DNA of 64,000 nucleotides, taken from the NCBI GenBank assembly GCA_021234155.1, contig JAJEKV010000036.1, positions 7,891,426 to 7,955,425 of the forward strand, given 5' to 3'. The notes under the pieces are model-generated. The model ran no database searches and was not told where the DNA came from. It was given only the letters and a program-made list of their open reading frames with translations. Shown piece by piece: positions 21,501 to 32,307 of this stretch; positions within the stretch are counted from its first letter, which is position 1; every line of letters begins with the position of its first letter. A program made the position numbers and the translations under genes. This stretch comes from Isoetes taiwanensis (Eukaryota; Streptophyta; Lycopodiopsida; Isoetales; Isoetaceae).

Positions 21501-21950
21501 GCTATGAAGAAACCCGACCCGCAGTTGAATTATGCTGAGATATAGGTGAATTAGGCTCCTGCAAAGAACAACCACGGAAAACCAAATCCGGGAGAAAGCA
21601 TGGCCGGACAAAACCCCAGCAACAAAGCCAATCCATCTTGAGTTCTGCATGCCCTTTTAGAGAGACCTGAATGACAACCAGCAAAGAAAAAGTAAGGCAT
21701 TCGAAGCAGAGCACAGGAAATTATCAGGCGGAGTGCCATAGCTGACGATTCGCACTGTGGCAAAAAATAGTAAATGAAGAAGAAAATATTTCGGAAGGTA
21801 CAGGTGAATCAGAGAATATTGAAAGCGGTCAATCACATGAGAATGCGATGCAGTACCTGCAAGCACCAATAGGCCGGTCTGAATCTAAATCTAAAATTGA
21901 AATCTAGCAACAGAATAATGCATGCATGTAATAATGCAAGAATCGAAATA
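18596..21950. other. Purine-rich tract with no recognisable gene; GC-rich patch at 21,145-21,290
   Basis: The stretch resembles 11.5-14.9 kb in its A/G-rich text and could be decayed retroelement sequence. No protein family, RNA or tandem repeat stands out. The patch at 21,145-21,290 is clearly richer in G+C (GCGGCCGCC, CCGCCGCAAG) than its surroundings. Its similarity in style to exon DNA is not enough to call a gene. Confidence 0.3.
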
Positions 21951-21951
21951 G

Positions 21952-22148
21952 AAGAACAGATAAAAGCATGAATCCAATCCAATAACAGAGGTATCTGATG
22001 CTCCTGTAGTCTCCTCCTGTAATATAAAGGTAAAATATAAAGGACATGCAAGAAGAACAAATAAAAATATGAATCCAAATCCAATAAGAGGTATTGGATG
22101 CTCCTGTAGTCTCCCCCTGTCATATGAAGTTAAAATATGAAGAACCTG
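21952..22148. repeat. ~98-bp tandem duplication
   Basis: Two copies starting AGAAGAACA(G/A)ATAAAA and ending with AAAATATAAAGGACATGC or AAAATATGAAGAACCTG are adjacent. Both contain GATGCTCCTGTAGTCTCC. They differ by scattered substitutions. Confidence 0.8.
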
Positions 22149-22310
22149 TCCCAATATGATGCTATCATGAATATGAGCTTGTATCTGTGACAAAAACAGG
22201 TAAAAGCTAGCAAGAAAAGTATCGTTAGGAGCGGGAAAGAGATTGTATCAGGAAAAAGGCTGCAGAAAAGGTTTGGAAAGAAAGGAGAGAAGCAAGAAAG
22301 GTTAGTAAAG

Positions 22311-22439
22311 GAAGGGAGGGAAGCAACGAGAATAGTAGAAGAGCTACTGTGAGAAGACGCCGATAACCAGTCCGAAAAGGAAATAGCCTTATATAGGAGC
22401 TCGTCCCTTCCCAGAATGGCGATCCGATGGCTCGGATCG
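22311..22439 (+). promoter_or_regulatory. Repeat-derived core promoter upstream of the NIF-domain gene
   Basis: The block is nearly identical to 10,728-10,870 and ends with the perfect inverted repeat CGATCCGA-TGGC-TCGGATCG (22,420-22,439). A good TATA box, TATATAGG, starts at 22,390. Initiation about 30 bp downstream would fall at roughly 22,418-22,425. That places the ATG at 22,416 at or before the start site and leaves the in-frame ATG at 22,440 as the more likely start codon. The match to another locus shows the block is a repeat; its use as a promoter is an inference. Confidence 0.5.
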
Positions 22440-23838
22440 ATGCTATTGGGGACAACTTGCTGGGAGCTTCACGTCGGAGGTTACATCGATAGGGAAGCTT
22501 TGAAGTTAGCAAGGAAATGCCAGAGCGTCGTCTCCGATGATCGAGCCAAGCATTTCTTGGAGCTCTTCTTTGAGAAAGTACTAGAGGAAGCACCTAGGGG
22601 ACCAATCGGCAGTGCAAAAAGCAAAGCTTCTACCTCTAAGGCCGAAATACCTGCAGATTTGGCTAAAGAACGGGAAGCTATGAGACAGCACATGGCTGGC
22701 ATCAGCGTAGATATCAACAAAGAGCAGACACTGGTCCCGGTTCCTGTCGACATGCCTGTGAACATCCTTGTCGATGAAACTATAGAACAGGAAGAAAATA
22801 ACAAGGATGAAGTTAATGACAGGGATCGAGAGTCCAAATCTGAAAGTTCTAGCCAGGTTAGCGTAAAGAGTAATGAACTATCAAGCATAATTCAAATTAT
22901 ACAGATCTCAACTGATGTGGTTGATGCTTCTAGCAGACCAGAGACAACTCAGAATAAGGATGCAACGGAAGAAGACACCACTGGGATTGATGAAGAAGAA
23001 AGGTATTGTGACAATGCTCGTTTTCTTATGATATCCATGCATTTTACAAACGACAAGCATATAGAAATCGCGCCAGACGCGATTTAGAGTTTCCTTGACT
23101 TTCATATTTTTAGATTTTGTTGACATGCATCATTAATGAAATCGCGCCTGGCGCATTTTCTTGTTCCATTTCTTTCATCTCATACGTTACTGTTTGCGTT
23201 ACAGACATGATTCGGCTTCCCCAAAAGTACTGGTCTTTGATTTGAATGGTGTGTTATGTAGAACGTTACCTAAAGCAATGTTTGATAAGTCATGGTATGC
23301 GCAACAACCATTTGAGACGCGTACCAAATATGTTTACCCGCGCCCTTATCTGAAGGAGATGTTGGACCAGGCCTTCAGTATGTTTCATTGTGCAATTTGG
23401 TCATCTATGGAGCATAGAAATATACAGGAAGTTTTGAAAGTAGTGCCTGAGCTAAATAGAGATTGGGCGTCCATCTGGGATCAAAGCAAATGTGCTTCAT
23501 TCACAAACCCTAAAGATCCGACAGGTAAAAAGATATTTGTGAAATGCTTGCGCAACATGATGGATGCCCTAGGTGTTGAGGAAAAGGAAGGCATGATCAT
23601 GGTTGATGATGACGCCCTAAAGTGTTGCTTCAATCAGTCACAGTCATTAAATCCGCCATCCTATCATCCTGATATGTTTAGCCAAGATGACTTCCTACTT
23701 CGTTTTGTCAGTGTCGCACAAGAAATAGCTTCAGGAAAAATAGTCGAAGAGATACAAACACTATACCCGCAACTTGATCGGACAGAGGAAATTGACAGGG
23801 ACCTTAAGAAAATCGTTCTAGAAAGGGAACTCTTTTGA
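22440..23838 (+). CDS. NIF/FCP1-homology (CTD-phosphatase-like) protein, two exons
   Basis: Exon 1 is 22,440-23,002 (an upstream in-frame ATG is at 22,416) and exon 2 is 23,205-23,838. The GT-AG intron of 202 bp (AG|GTATTG ... GTTACAG|AC) joins the frames exactly, giving about 398 residues. Residues ~1-190 are acidic, Ser/Glu-rich and low in complexity. The C-terminal half is an FCP1-homology HAD fold: motif I KVLVFDLNGVLC (~195-206), then YVYPRPYLKEML, the strand CAIWSSMEHRNIQEVL, and the acid motif MIMVDDDALKC with NPPSYHPD after it. The plant NIF subfamily commonly has DLNGVL where classic SCP/FCP1 enzymes have DxDGT, so the Asn is normal for the subfamily but raises doubt about phosphatase strength. 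Likely target: a phosphoserine protein such as RNA polymerase II CTD or an unrelated nuclear factor. No frameshift is seen; it ends at TGA after ERELF. This is the best-supported intact gene in the window. Confidence 0.85.
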
Positions 23839-24359
23839 TATATATGTATACCGGAAATACACTTTCCATAAATGTTTTGAATATGAAATATACTTTACAC
23901 CAAAGCTTTTGAATATATATTGTGTTCTTGTAGCAGCATTATTGGTTTTGTGTACGTATTGTATTATTATATTATGTGTATGGTTTGCTATACGTCCAAT
24001 AATTTGTATGTATATACCGTCAATAATTTAGGTGTGTATAAATAGATATGCATGAAATAGCCAATCCATCGGCTTTGGCCTCCGCCTGCTTCTTCTTATT
24101 ATGGCAGATTCTATTACCTGCAAGATGAACCATGAGGACCTCTGCAGGTGCCGCCAGCTACATATAGAACTTGAGGTAAATCCCGTATCCTGATCCCTTC
24201 GATGTTGTAATCCATCTTCTATGGAATCCAGAGCATGGTTTGTTCATGATCGAGAGGATCTCAGGAGCGCCTGTCGACGATGAATCGGAATAGTTTTTGA
24301 AGTTTATATTGTTTGATCATGCTATATTTATGCCAACAAAATCGCGCCACGCGCGATTT
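23065..24359. repeat. Three short AAATCGCGC palindromes around the NIF-domain gene
   Basis: AAATCGCG-CCAGA-CGCGATTT lies at 23,065-23,085 inside the intron. An imperfect copy, AAATCGCGCCTGGCGCATTT, is at 23,139-23,158, also in the intron. AAATCGCGC-CAC-GCGCGATTT lies at 24,339-24,359. A half copy (GGCGCGATTTT) is at ~24,643. These CG-rich hairpins stand out in AT-rich surroundings. Confidence 0.7.
24037..24175 (+). other. Putative TATA box and first coding exon of a lost or unfinished gene
   Basis: TATAAATA at 24,037-24,044 is followed at 24,101 by an ATG opening MADSITCKMNHEDLCRCRQ and, after 25 codons, a good donor GAG|GTAAAT at 24,175/24,176. No matching second exon is recognised within the next kilobases, which are occupied by repeats. 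It may be a gene fragment. Confidence 0.25.
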
Positions 24360-24717
24360 GAACCACGAAAATCTCTGTTTTGTAGCAACTTGCTTGCCGT
24401 TATTTATTGATAAAGCACTAAAATTTCAATCTATAGATTTTGTAGTCGTCCGTGATGGTACGAAATAATAAGCAATTTCCTACTTTTTATATTGCCAACA
24501 TTCTGTCATAATATGGGTGATTTGCATCGAATATTTGAATGCCTTTCAATTTCAACACAAAATGTATATTCCTAGACCGAAAATGAACTCAGTGCAAAAG
24601 TGTGGTTATTTCAATATAAAGGTCAATAAAAGGCTTATACGGCGCGATTTTGGAATAGACATAATCCCAATTTAATTGAATGATGGTTAGCAAGCCAGAT
24701 TTGCATCCTAATAGCTA

Positions 24718-24746
24718 TTAGTAATAGGTGCTCGGCGTTGCCGAGC
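24718..24746 (-). mobile_element. Helitron-like 3' terminus
   Basis: On the minus strand the hairpin GCTCGGC-AAC-GCCGAGC is followed after 8 nt by CTAA and then T. This is the expected Helitron end: a hairpin, then CTRR, inserted next to T. The element would extend to higher coordinates. No 5' TC end or Rep/helicase frame was found. A second end of the same type lies at 34,379-34,407. Confidence 0.5.
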
Positions 24747-24847
24747 TTTAGTATACCCATACATGTAGGACTGGTGTATCTATTTTAATACACATTTCTC
24801 TAGTAATACAACCCAAAATAAAATCAAGTTTAGCACCACATCTCTAG

Positions 24848-25730
24848 TATGTAGCAAAATAACAGGGGGTTCCAGGGGATTTGATATGGATGTAAAAATA
24901 ACAATTCCTGAAACCATAGACCATATATCACAATTAAATGGGTTGTTATAAAAAAAAAACATAGATTCAAGATAAAAAATAATCACATTAGCTCACTGGG
25001 TACATTGATTAAAGTAGTCTTATTAGGACATTGAGTTATTTTAATAGAGGTTCAAGCCCCGTATTTCATATTTTAAAATCTTAGGCAAATGCATATAGAG
25101 GTTCGATATTTCCTCAAAACCTTAGGCGAAATCGTATCTCATATTTCAAAATCATAGGCGCCCCCAATTATAAATGACTATAAGCGAAACGAGAGGTGCC
25201 CAGAGGCCCCAACATACGATCTGGATCGTAGGATCGACGAATCTGACGACTGTGGTAGTCCAGGATGCACCTCGTTTAGAATATATATAGTAAAATGACA
25301 GGGGGTTTCAGGGGAATTTGATATGAATGTAAAAATAACAATTCCTAAAAACAAAGATCATATATCTCTAAAACAATTGAATGAGTTGTTATAAAAAAAA
25401 AAAAAAACATAGATTCAAGATAAAAAATAATCACATTAGCTCACTAGATACATTGGTTAAAATAGTCTTATTTAGAAATTTAGTTATTTTGGTAGAGGTT
25501 CAAGCCCCGTATTTCATATTCTAAAATCTTAGGCAAAGCCGTATAGAGGTTCGATATTCCCTCAAAACCTTAGGCGAAATCATATTTCATATTTCAAAAT
25601 CATAGGCACCTCCAATCATAAATGACTATAAGCAAAATGAGAGGTGCCCAGAGGCCCCAACATATGATCTGGGTCATAGGATCGACGAATCCGATGACTG
25701 TGGTAGTCTAGGGTGCACCTCGTTTAGGTG
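24848..25730. repeat. Tandem pair of a ~440-bp repeat with a tRNA-like (SINE-type) core
   Basis: Copies 24,848-25,285 and 25,286-25,730 run head to tail. Each has TAGCTCACT(G/A)G like a Pol III A box (24,989; 25,437) and GGTTCAAGCCC like a B box (25,049; 25,497), 60 bp apart, as in tRNAs with a long variable arm or in tRNA-derived SINEs. Two inverted copies at 39.5-40.2 kb have a better B box, GGTTCGAACC. The unit also ends in conserved text, GGTGCACCTCGTTTA, joined to GTAGCAAAATAACAGGGG. Confidence 0.65.
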
Positions 25731-26520
25731 GCCAGCATTAGCGCATTCTTTTGAAATTTTCAGTTTATATGCATTTGTGATATTGTGATTAAAAGAACAT
25801 ACCTTCGTGAAAGGATGAACAAAATATTATGTAATGAGGATGTGGAATAGGTGGTGTCAAGGAAATGGGCAAAATTATTGGGGTCTACATATATTGTTGG
25901 TTGTTTAGGTATCCAGCATTAGCGCATTCTTTTGAGATTCTCATTTATATGCATTTTTTGTGAAATTGTGATTAAAAGAACATACCTTCATGAAAAGATA
26001 TGGTATTAAGGAGTCAAGAGATTCAATTTAAACCCTATGATTGTTAAAGAGTCCAGAGGTTGAATGAAAAAAGTTTATCTTTGAGTAGTGCCTTCCTTGT
26101 CTAAAGAAAAATGGACTACATCTAAAGAACCAAGGTGTGGAAGGGAGGTATATAATATCTCATATTATATTACCTATTATTATGCATTTAAATTCCAGCC
26201 TACTTTTCAAATGCATCATATTTGCTAGGAATTAACTTTCAAAAACATCTAAGCTCATGTAGTTGGGCATTCTTAAAAGCATCTAATCTTAAGGGTGGAG
26301 GCATGGATTTGCAGATGTTGCCTATGCCGAGGATTGATGGAAATGTTGTCTTACATTTTCCTACCATGCCAGCCATCTTGGATCTTTAGTTGGAGGGGTG
26401 GGAGGCATGGATTTGTAGATGGTGGTTATGTCTGGGATTCATATGGACATTGAGCATGTCTTACATTGTCTTGCCATGTCACCCAGGCTTGGATCTTGGA
26501 TCCTTTGACTATGGATCCTT
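25729..26520. repeat. Two small local duplications; otherwise no feature to 27,050
   Basis: 25,729-25,820 and 25,906-26,003 share CCAGCATTAGCGCATTCTTT and GTGATTAAAAGAACATACCT. 26,298-26,390 and 26,390-26,490 share GGAGGCATGGATTTG and GTCTTACATT. No gene is seen between 25,730 and 27,050. Confidence 0.6.
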
Positions 26521-27049
26521 TGACTACTATATGCAGGATCTATCAAAAAAAGAATACATGTATTATAACACAACACATTATTCTCTTTTCCATATATGTG
26601 AGAAAACGACAAATGGGTTAACATTCCATATAGAAAGTTGTCATTCTCATCTATATGTCATGCATGCTGCCAATTCCATATACTTGAGGGAAAACGGCAA
26701 ATTGATTTTTGCAAAAGACGACAAATTTATTAACATTCTATACATAACATAGACACTGTTGTGTACATGTCATGCATGCTGCTGGCTGACATAAATGTAT
26801 AAGACCATAGAACCCACATCAAAGCTATTTCTGCCACTTTATTTGATACAAAGCCTAGAATTAGAATGATATCTTTAGTCTTGTAGAATGTATAGCCATT
26901 GAAGTCTATTAAATTCTAATTATATGCATGAACTCATGTTATATAATGTTGGCTAGTCTAGTGCAACACAGATATTAGGTTTGTACAGAGACATTTCCAT
27001 ATGCAATACCTTGAACAACCAAACAAATATCTTAAAACCCTGGAAAGCT

Positions 27050-29057
27050 TAGAAAGACAATAACTTTGATAGTGTGAAGATCCTTCAGCTTCTGTGCCAC
27101 TGGTCCATCCCTTGGCATGAATCTATCATTGTTCGGAGGTGATTTGGAGATCTGTTCACATAAGTTAAAGCCAGAGCAAATGCAGATTAGGTGCATATTG
27201 TATACGTATGTTGAGTATGCTATTTATCTCATCTCAGTCAAAAGGAGAATGCATTAGTATGAAATGAAGCTGATAAGTATAAATTATATTACTATGCAAC
27301 TTTTCCAAGGAAATGAACGGGTAATACCTTCTCAACTCTTATTGTTAATGTGTAGATCACATGAGAGGGAAGCTCCACGTGAAGCATCCCTGCAAAACAT
27401 AATATTAGATACAATTATCTTGAGCTTAAATTATGCTCAAACTGACAAGGAAAATAGCACCTGAATTTCCATGCAGACCTCTGAATGTTCATCATAATTG
27501 CATCGGATGTAGACTTAGAAAATTTGTGTATTGATCAAAATGGGCCTCATTGGGAATAGACTAATTAAAAGACTACCTATGCAACAAACAATATTTTCAT
27601 GGGGTCTTATCTTTCTTATATGGAGTTTATGAAACACAAAAAAGGAAAGGTAGATTGCTCGGCAAAATGCTTTTCAGAGCCATTTGTTGAAGTAATATAT
27701 GCTAGGGGATTGATGCCTTTAAGCAGTATGAGAAGCAAGAGGAGTATGTATGCATGTACAAAGTACACTAATACACAACTTTTCGATGATACTGAAAGAT
27801 TACCTTCTATGAATCTTATTGTGAATGTGATCACATAGGAAAGCTCCACGTGATGCAAGCATCCCTGCAAAACATTAGACACAATTATCTGGAACTTAAG
27901 TTATGTTCAAACTGAAAAAGAAAATCGCATCTGAATTTCCATGCAAACCTAAGAATGTTTATCATAACCTAGGCATTGAACACAAACTTAGAAAACTTAG
28001 GTGCATTGATCAAAATGGGCCTGATGAAACAAAAGACTACACATGCAATATACAATATGTTCGAGTCTGACCTGAATCTAGAACGTCCAGCCATTGCACC
28101 TGTGCGCTAGCATAATTATGAACGATGTGGTTGAGATTTAAGTTTGCATCATTTGCCTGAAATATGCTGCATGTAAATCTGGCATCTGGATGCTCCAATT
28201 CCTCCTTCTCTGAAGCATTACAGCTCTTTTGCTTCAGTTTGGAAGTGAACAACTACATCCATTTCGGCATAGTTCTTTGATGTTAAACATCCAACTCCAA
28301 CCTGCAATAACATTGGATTTATGACTTCTCTTGCAGCATCTGAGGGATTTCCAACAGGATCCAAAGGATCTAAATGAACTGTAGAATCTCCAACGACATT
28401 GGATTCTTTTCTACAACCATGCTTCTCTCTCCTAAATCGTCTTGAGGATTTGGAAGGAAAATCAGATTGATGCATGACCTTTTCTTGTGTGCTATAATTT
28501 CTTCGTTAGCATCCTTCTGGCTATCTCCTGCAGTCTTTTCACCACTTCTAGCTTCTGGAATTGGCATCCCTGTTGCTATCTCCATCTGCATAGGATTTTC
28601 TGTTGCGACATCTACAATCCCAATTCTTATCTGCAACATTTCCTAGCATCTGTGGGTCTTCATGGACATGATCAACAGTCATTTTTGCATGAAATTGGTC
28701 ATCAATTATGGCTTTCTCTTCAATTTCGACCTCATTTTGATCTTCTGAGACAATTTTGGCTGCGCCATTCTTGGCCTCTTCTTCAACGACCTTAGGGCTC
28801 TGCTTTTGGATAGACACAAATGGATTCATCGCTGCGACAACGGGAGCTTCCTTAAGGATTGGGTCATCTGCTGCATTTCTTTCTTCCACTTCATCTGTAG
28901 CAACGTGCCTCCCTGGGACTTCAGTAACCACCTGACCATGATTTATCAGTGCTCTAGCAATCCCTTTTGTCTTCAACACACCAATTCCTTGAATAAACTG
29001 GCACAATTCTTTGTGAGCCTTCTCCTCATTTCGAGTTTGTTCTGAATCTGACATCAC
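27050..29057 (-). CDS. Unidentified multi-exon gene with frameshifts and a duplicated exon
   Basis: Three 3' exons join with correct phases: one ending AQVQWLDVLDS|G at 28,072, one at 27,389-27,328 (MLHVELPSHVIYTLTIRVEK), and the last from ~27,155 (ISKSPPNNDRFMPRDGPVAQ) to the stop after FLSFPGF near 27,050. Further 5', a first frame starts near 29,057 (SDSEQTRNEEKAHKELCQF) and is acidic. It continues only by shifting frame near 28,620, 28,480 and 28,228. The middle has NPSDAAREVINPMLLQVGVG and NYAEMDVVVHFQTEAKEL. I do not recognise the family. The shifts mean either a pseudogene or several indel errors. An extra, damaged copy of the 62-bp exon sits upstream at 27,864-27,804. Confidence 0.45.
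27315..28026 (-). repeat. ~470-bp tandem duplication containing an exon
   Basis: 27,315-27,560 and 27,790-28,026 align over about 240 bp. Both hold the acceptor TTTTGCAG, an exon of 61-62 nt and a donor (AAG|GTATTA; AAG|GTAATC). The lower copy is in phase with its neighbours. The upper copy has indels and would break the frame. Confidence 0.75.
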
Positions 29058-29225
29058 AATTTTCAGTATAACATACCATCAATGTATTTCTTCAAACATT
29101 TGGGCTTGAATTTTTTCAGATGATCAAACCTCTTTTCTTTCTCTGTCCAACTGCTTCTGTTCCTCCTGAGGAGGTTTTCCTACTTCCTCTCTCATCCTTG
29201 CATCTCAAGATCAAGAGCATGTAGG

Positions 29226-29245
29226 CTCTCTGATACCATCTTAAT
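29226..29245 (-). other. Copia-type primer-binding-site-like sequence
   Basis: The minus strand reads ATGGTATCAGAGAGC. The typical Ty1/copia initiator-Met tRNA binding site is TGGTATCAGAGC, so the match is strong over 11 bases with an extra AG. The downstream minus strand leads into the gene at 29,057, not into gag. No matching LTR was delimited, so this may be a relic or chance. Confidence 0.3.
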
Positions 29246-29379
29246 ATTTAGGAATCAACATATAACTAAATATAACTAAATGCAATATATATTGAATAGA
29301 ACAGAAAACTTGGTTGAACAGGCCACAACCATAACCTAGACATATTGATGAATGAACATACTAATAGACACAACTATTC

Positions 29380-30180
29380 AGTTAGGACGTGGCTCTATAT
29401 GATGACATGTCATCATGTGCCACATTAGCATGGCCATGTGACTAAGGCTGAGTTGGCAGGGTTGTCATATTCTAACAGGTCATGGGTGCGGCATGCATGT
29501 GTCATGCATGGAGCATGACATCATGCATATGGGCCATCGGATCGAAGGGAAAGGCAAAGTCTTAGCCGTCCAATGTGGCTGCAGCTGGGAAGTTGCGTGG
29601 AAGGTACAGTTAGGGCATTTGATACTAGCCATTGACTCGGTCAAAGGGGTCAAAATCTTGTCCATTGATTATTAATTAGAAAATGCACACAATTAATATG
29701 GAAATGATGAGGTGGCAATTCATTTATTAAGAAACTTGCTATGAAGCTTTGTTTTTCTTGCCTCACATTCAAATGACCGTATCTTGCAATGGAGGTGTCA
29801 GATCAAAGTGGAGGCCATGCCACTGGGTCCCTCTCGTTGAGAGCTTTTTAATGAGTGGTGACTCGGCATCGTCCTGTTGTTGTTGGAGCCAATGTAGTCA
29901 AATTTTCAGAACCTTTAGAATCGTATAATTTTATGGAATCTATAGTAATTTAAGAGAATCTAGGGGAATCTTCCTAAAATCTAGGTGAATTTTGATGAAA
30001 TCTCAAGAGAATGTAAGGGAATCTAGAAGAATCTACATAGAGTCTTGAAGAATGTAGAGGAATTTTGGGATACTCTTTCGGAATCTAGGGGAATATCAAG
30101 AGAACCTTAGGAAATCTTGGACAATCTAAGGAAATCATTAGAAAATCACTGAGAATATAGGAGAACCTTGATTTCTTGGA
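29380..30180. repeat. Diverged copy of the GAATCT higher-order repeat
   Basis: The order of elements matches 58.3-59.2 kb: palindromic GCATGCATG text, ATGAGGTGGCAA...CATTTAT, CTATGAAGCTT, GAGAGCTTT, AATGAGTGGTG, TTGGAGCCAATGT, and then degenerate (GGGAATCT/AGAGAATCT)n. It is far more diverged than the 58-63 kb copies and lies just upstream of the copia remnant. Confidence 0.75.
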
Positions 30181-32095
30181 ACATATTTGCTAACTTCCAA
30201 ATGTATATGTTCAAATATGATGCCAAGTGCAAGCATAAATGGTTGTTTACCAAAATTGTTGTGAACAGGCCACAAGCCTAGCTATGAACACCTAAGAGCA
30301 TACGACTGCTTATTTTTTGCTCCCTTCCTTTTGAACAGAGAGTTAAACTGGATGACAGGTGTTGGATCTCATTTCTTCTAGGATATGATAGACACTTCAA
30401 AGGTTATAGGTTGTATGTCCTTGAGAAAAGAAAGGTCATCATTAGTAGGATGTACGGTTTGATGAAAATACACTCTACAAGCCTAGGAAACTTGTTACAG
30501 ATTTAAAACAATAGAGTTCTATTCATGAACACAAAGAGGAAGAAGCAAATATTACAAATAGAGTAGAAATAATCACATTAGATCAGAATATCTTAGACTC
30601 AGATGATGAGGAAGAACAAGCAACTCCAGACAATGTATAGGAGGGATAGAAAGTACATCCCAAGTTGAAAGGACACATACCTGGGAATATAATTTATTAG
30701 ACCAAAATCAGCCTAGAAAGAAGAAAACAGAAGCACAAAGGCTGAGAGAAGAACTCCGATTGAATCAAGGACTATATGGAGAGACGAAAGAGGTAAAAGT
30801 AAAAGGCATGCAGCACATCAATAATGATGAAGCATTAATGGCCATTATTGAATCTAATGTGCCGAGCTTCCAAGAAGCTATAGAGTGTGTAAATTTTGAT
30901 TATTGGAAAGATGCTATGCAGAATGAAATGAATTCTTTTAATTAAAGGATACAGGCATATGAAGTGGTAGACATGCCAGAAAACAGGAACATTGTTGGAA
31001 ATAAGTGGATCTACAAGTTGAAACTAGAAGCAGATGGAATCACCCCCAAATACAAGGCCAGGTTAGTAGCTCAAGGCTTCTCACAGAAAAAGGGTTTGAA
31101 ACGATACCTTCTCTCCTATAGTCAAAATGACTAGTCTAAGAATCCTACTTACTATGGCTAAATTTTGAAATTCACCACATCATTCTTAAATGGAAATATA
31201 GAGGAGGAAATATATATGATGGGTATGAAGTTGATGGAAACAAGGTCTGGAAACTAAAGAAGGCAATTTATGGACTGAAACAAATTCCAAGACAATGATA
31301 TAAGTGCATGGATTTGATTTTAACAAAGCAAGACTTTGTGAAGTTGCAAAATGATGGCAATATATATTGCTACAAGCAAGGAAAGGAGTTTTGCATAATA
31401 TCACTTTATGTGGATGATGATATTATGGTGGCAAACACCATGAACATAATGAATTTGTGCAAAGAAATTCTGAAAGCAAGATTTAAAATGACTAATCTTG
31501 GAGAGCTACATAACTTTTTGGAAGTTCAAGTGATCAAAAATAGAGAAAAAGGTGAACTTATGCTAATTCAAATGAAAAATATCGAAGGCATGCTACAAAG
31601 ATTTTGAATGGAAGGTTGCAACTCGGCAAAAACATCAATTGTCCCAAATCACAAGATATCCAAAGATTTCTTTCCAAACAGTGATGAAGAACGCAAGGAA
31701 ATGGAAGGTATCCCATACAAGGAACTAATAGGATCGTTGTTGTTCGTAGCAAATACCACAAGACTACATATAGCGTATAGTGTAAATTTAATGAGCAGAT
31801 ACTATAATAACCCTGGGAGAAATCATTGGGCAGTAGCCAAGCACATATTAAGGTATTTGAAGGAAATAAAAGAGGTTGGTCTCAAATATTGTTTGTTGTA
31901 AAAATTTATTGCTACAAGCATACTGTGATGCAGACTAGGTAGGTGATTCAGATGAAAGAAAATCAGTTTCAGGATATTTAACATTACTAGGTGAGCTTCT
32001 ATATCTTGGAAATGCAAGAAATAAGTAGCTTTGCACTCTCCAGTGCTGAATCTGAATATGCTGCAGCTTGTTTAGCAGTTAAAGAGGTGGTCTAC

Positions 32096-32307
32096 TGTCA
32101 CCGAATGCAGATAATGCTGAACTGGTGATATTTGATGCATAAATTGCAACGGACTGTAAACATCTGCAGTTTTGAGCCAGACAAAGTAGCCCCCAATGTG
32201 ATACAAAACCATGCTGGTGCTCTAAATTTTCAATCTGAAGACTCCTAAGCTTTTTACAATGGTTGCCAAGCACTTCAAGTCCTGCATCTCCAATGATGTT
32301 TCGCACC
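32096..32307 (-). pseudogene. COI1-like F-box/LRR gene fragment
   Basis: After an acceptor TATATAG|GTGCG the minus strand reads VRNIIGDAGLEVLGNHCKKL, then GLLCLAQNCRCLQSVAIYAS and ITSSALSAFG. This fits the LRR region of COI1, the jasmonate-Ile (or dinor-OPDA) co-receptor F-box protein, in which RNVIGDRGLEVL, GLIALAQGC and the following strand are conserved in the same order. About 70 residues remain. It is cut off where it meets the copia sequence at ~32,096. The F-box and most LRRs are absent. It is a captured or copied exon fragment. Confidence 0.75.

Noticed and set aside
22225-22888. Minus-strand frames opposite the NIF-domain gene
   Set aside because: They overlap the repeat promoter and a well-supported plus-strand exon; no domain is seen.
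24989-25060. tRNA gene with A and B boxes
   Set aside because: The boxes are 60 bp apart and no acceptor stem pairs. The unit is a repeat with four copies, so a SINE-type origin is more likely.
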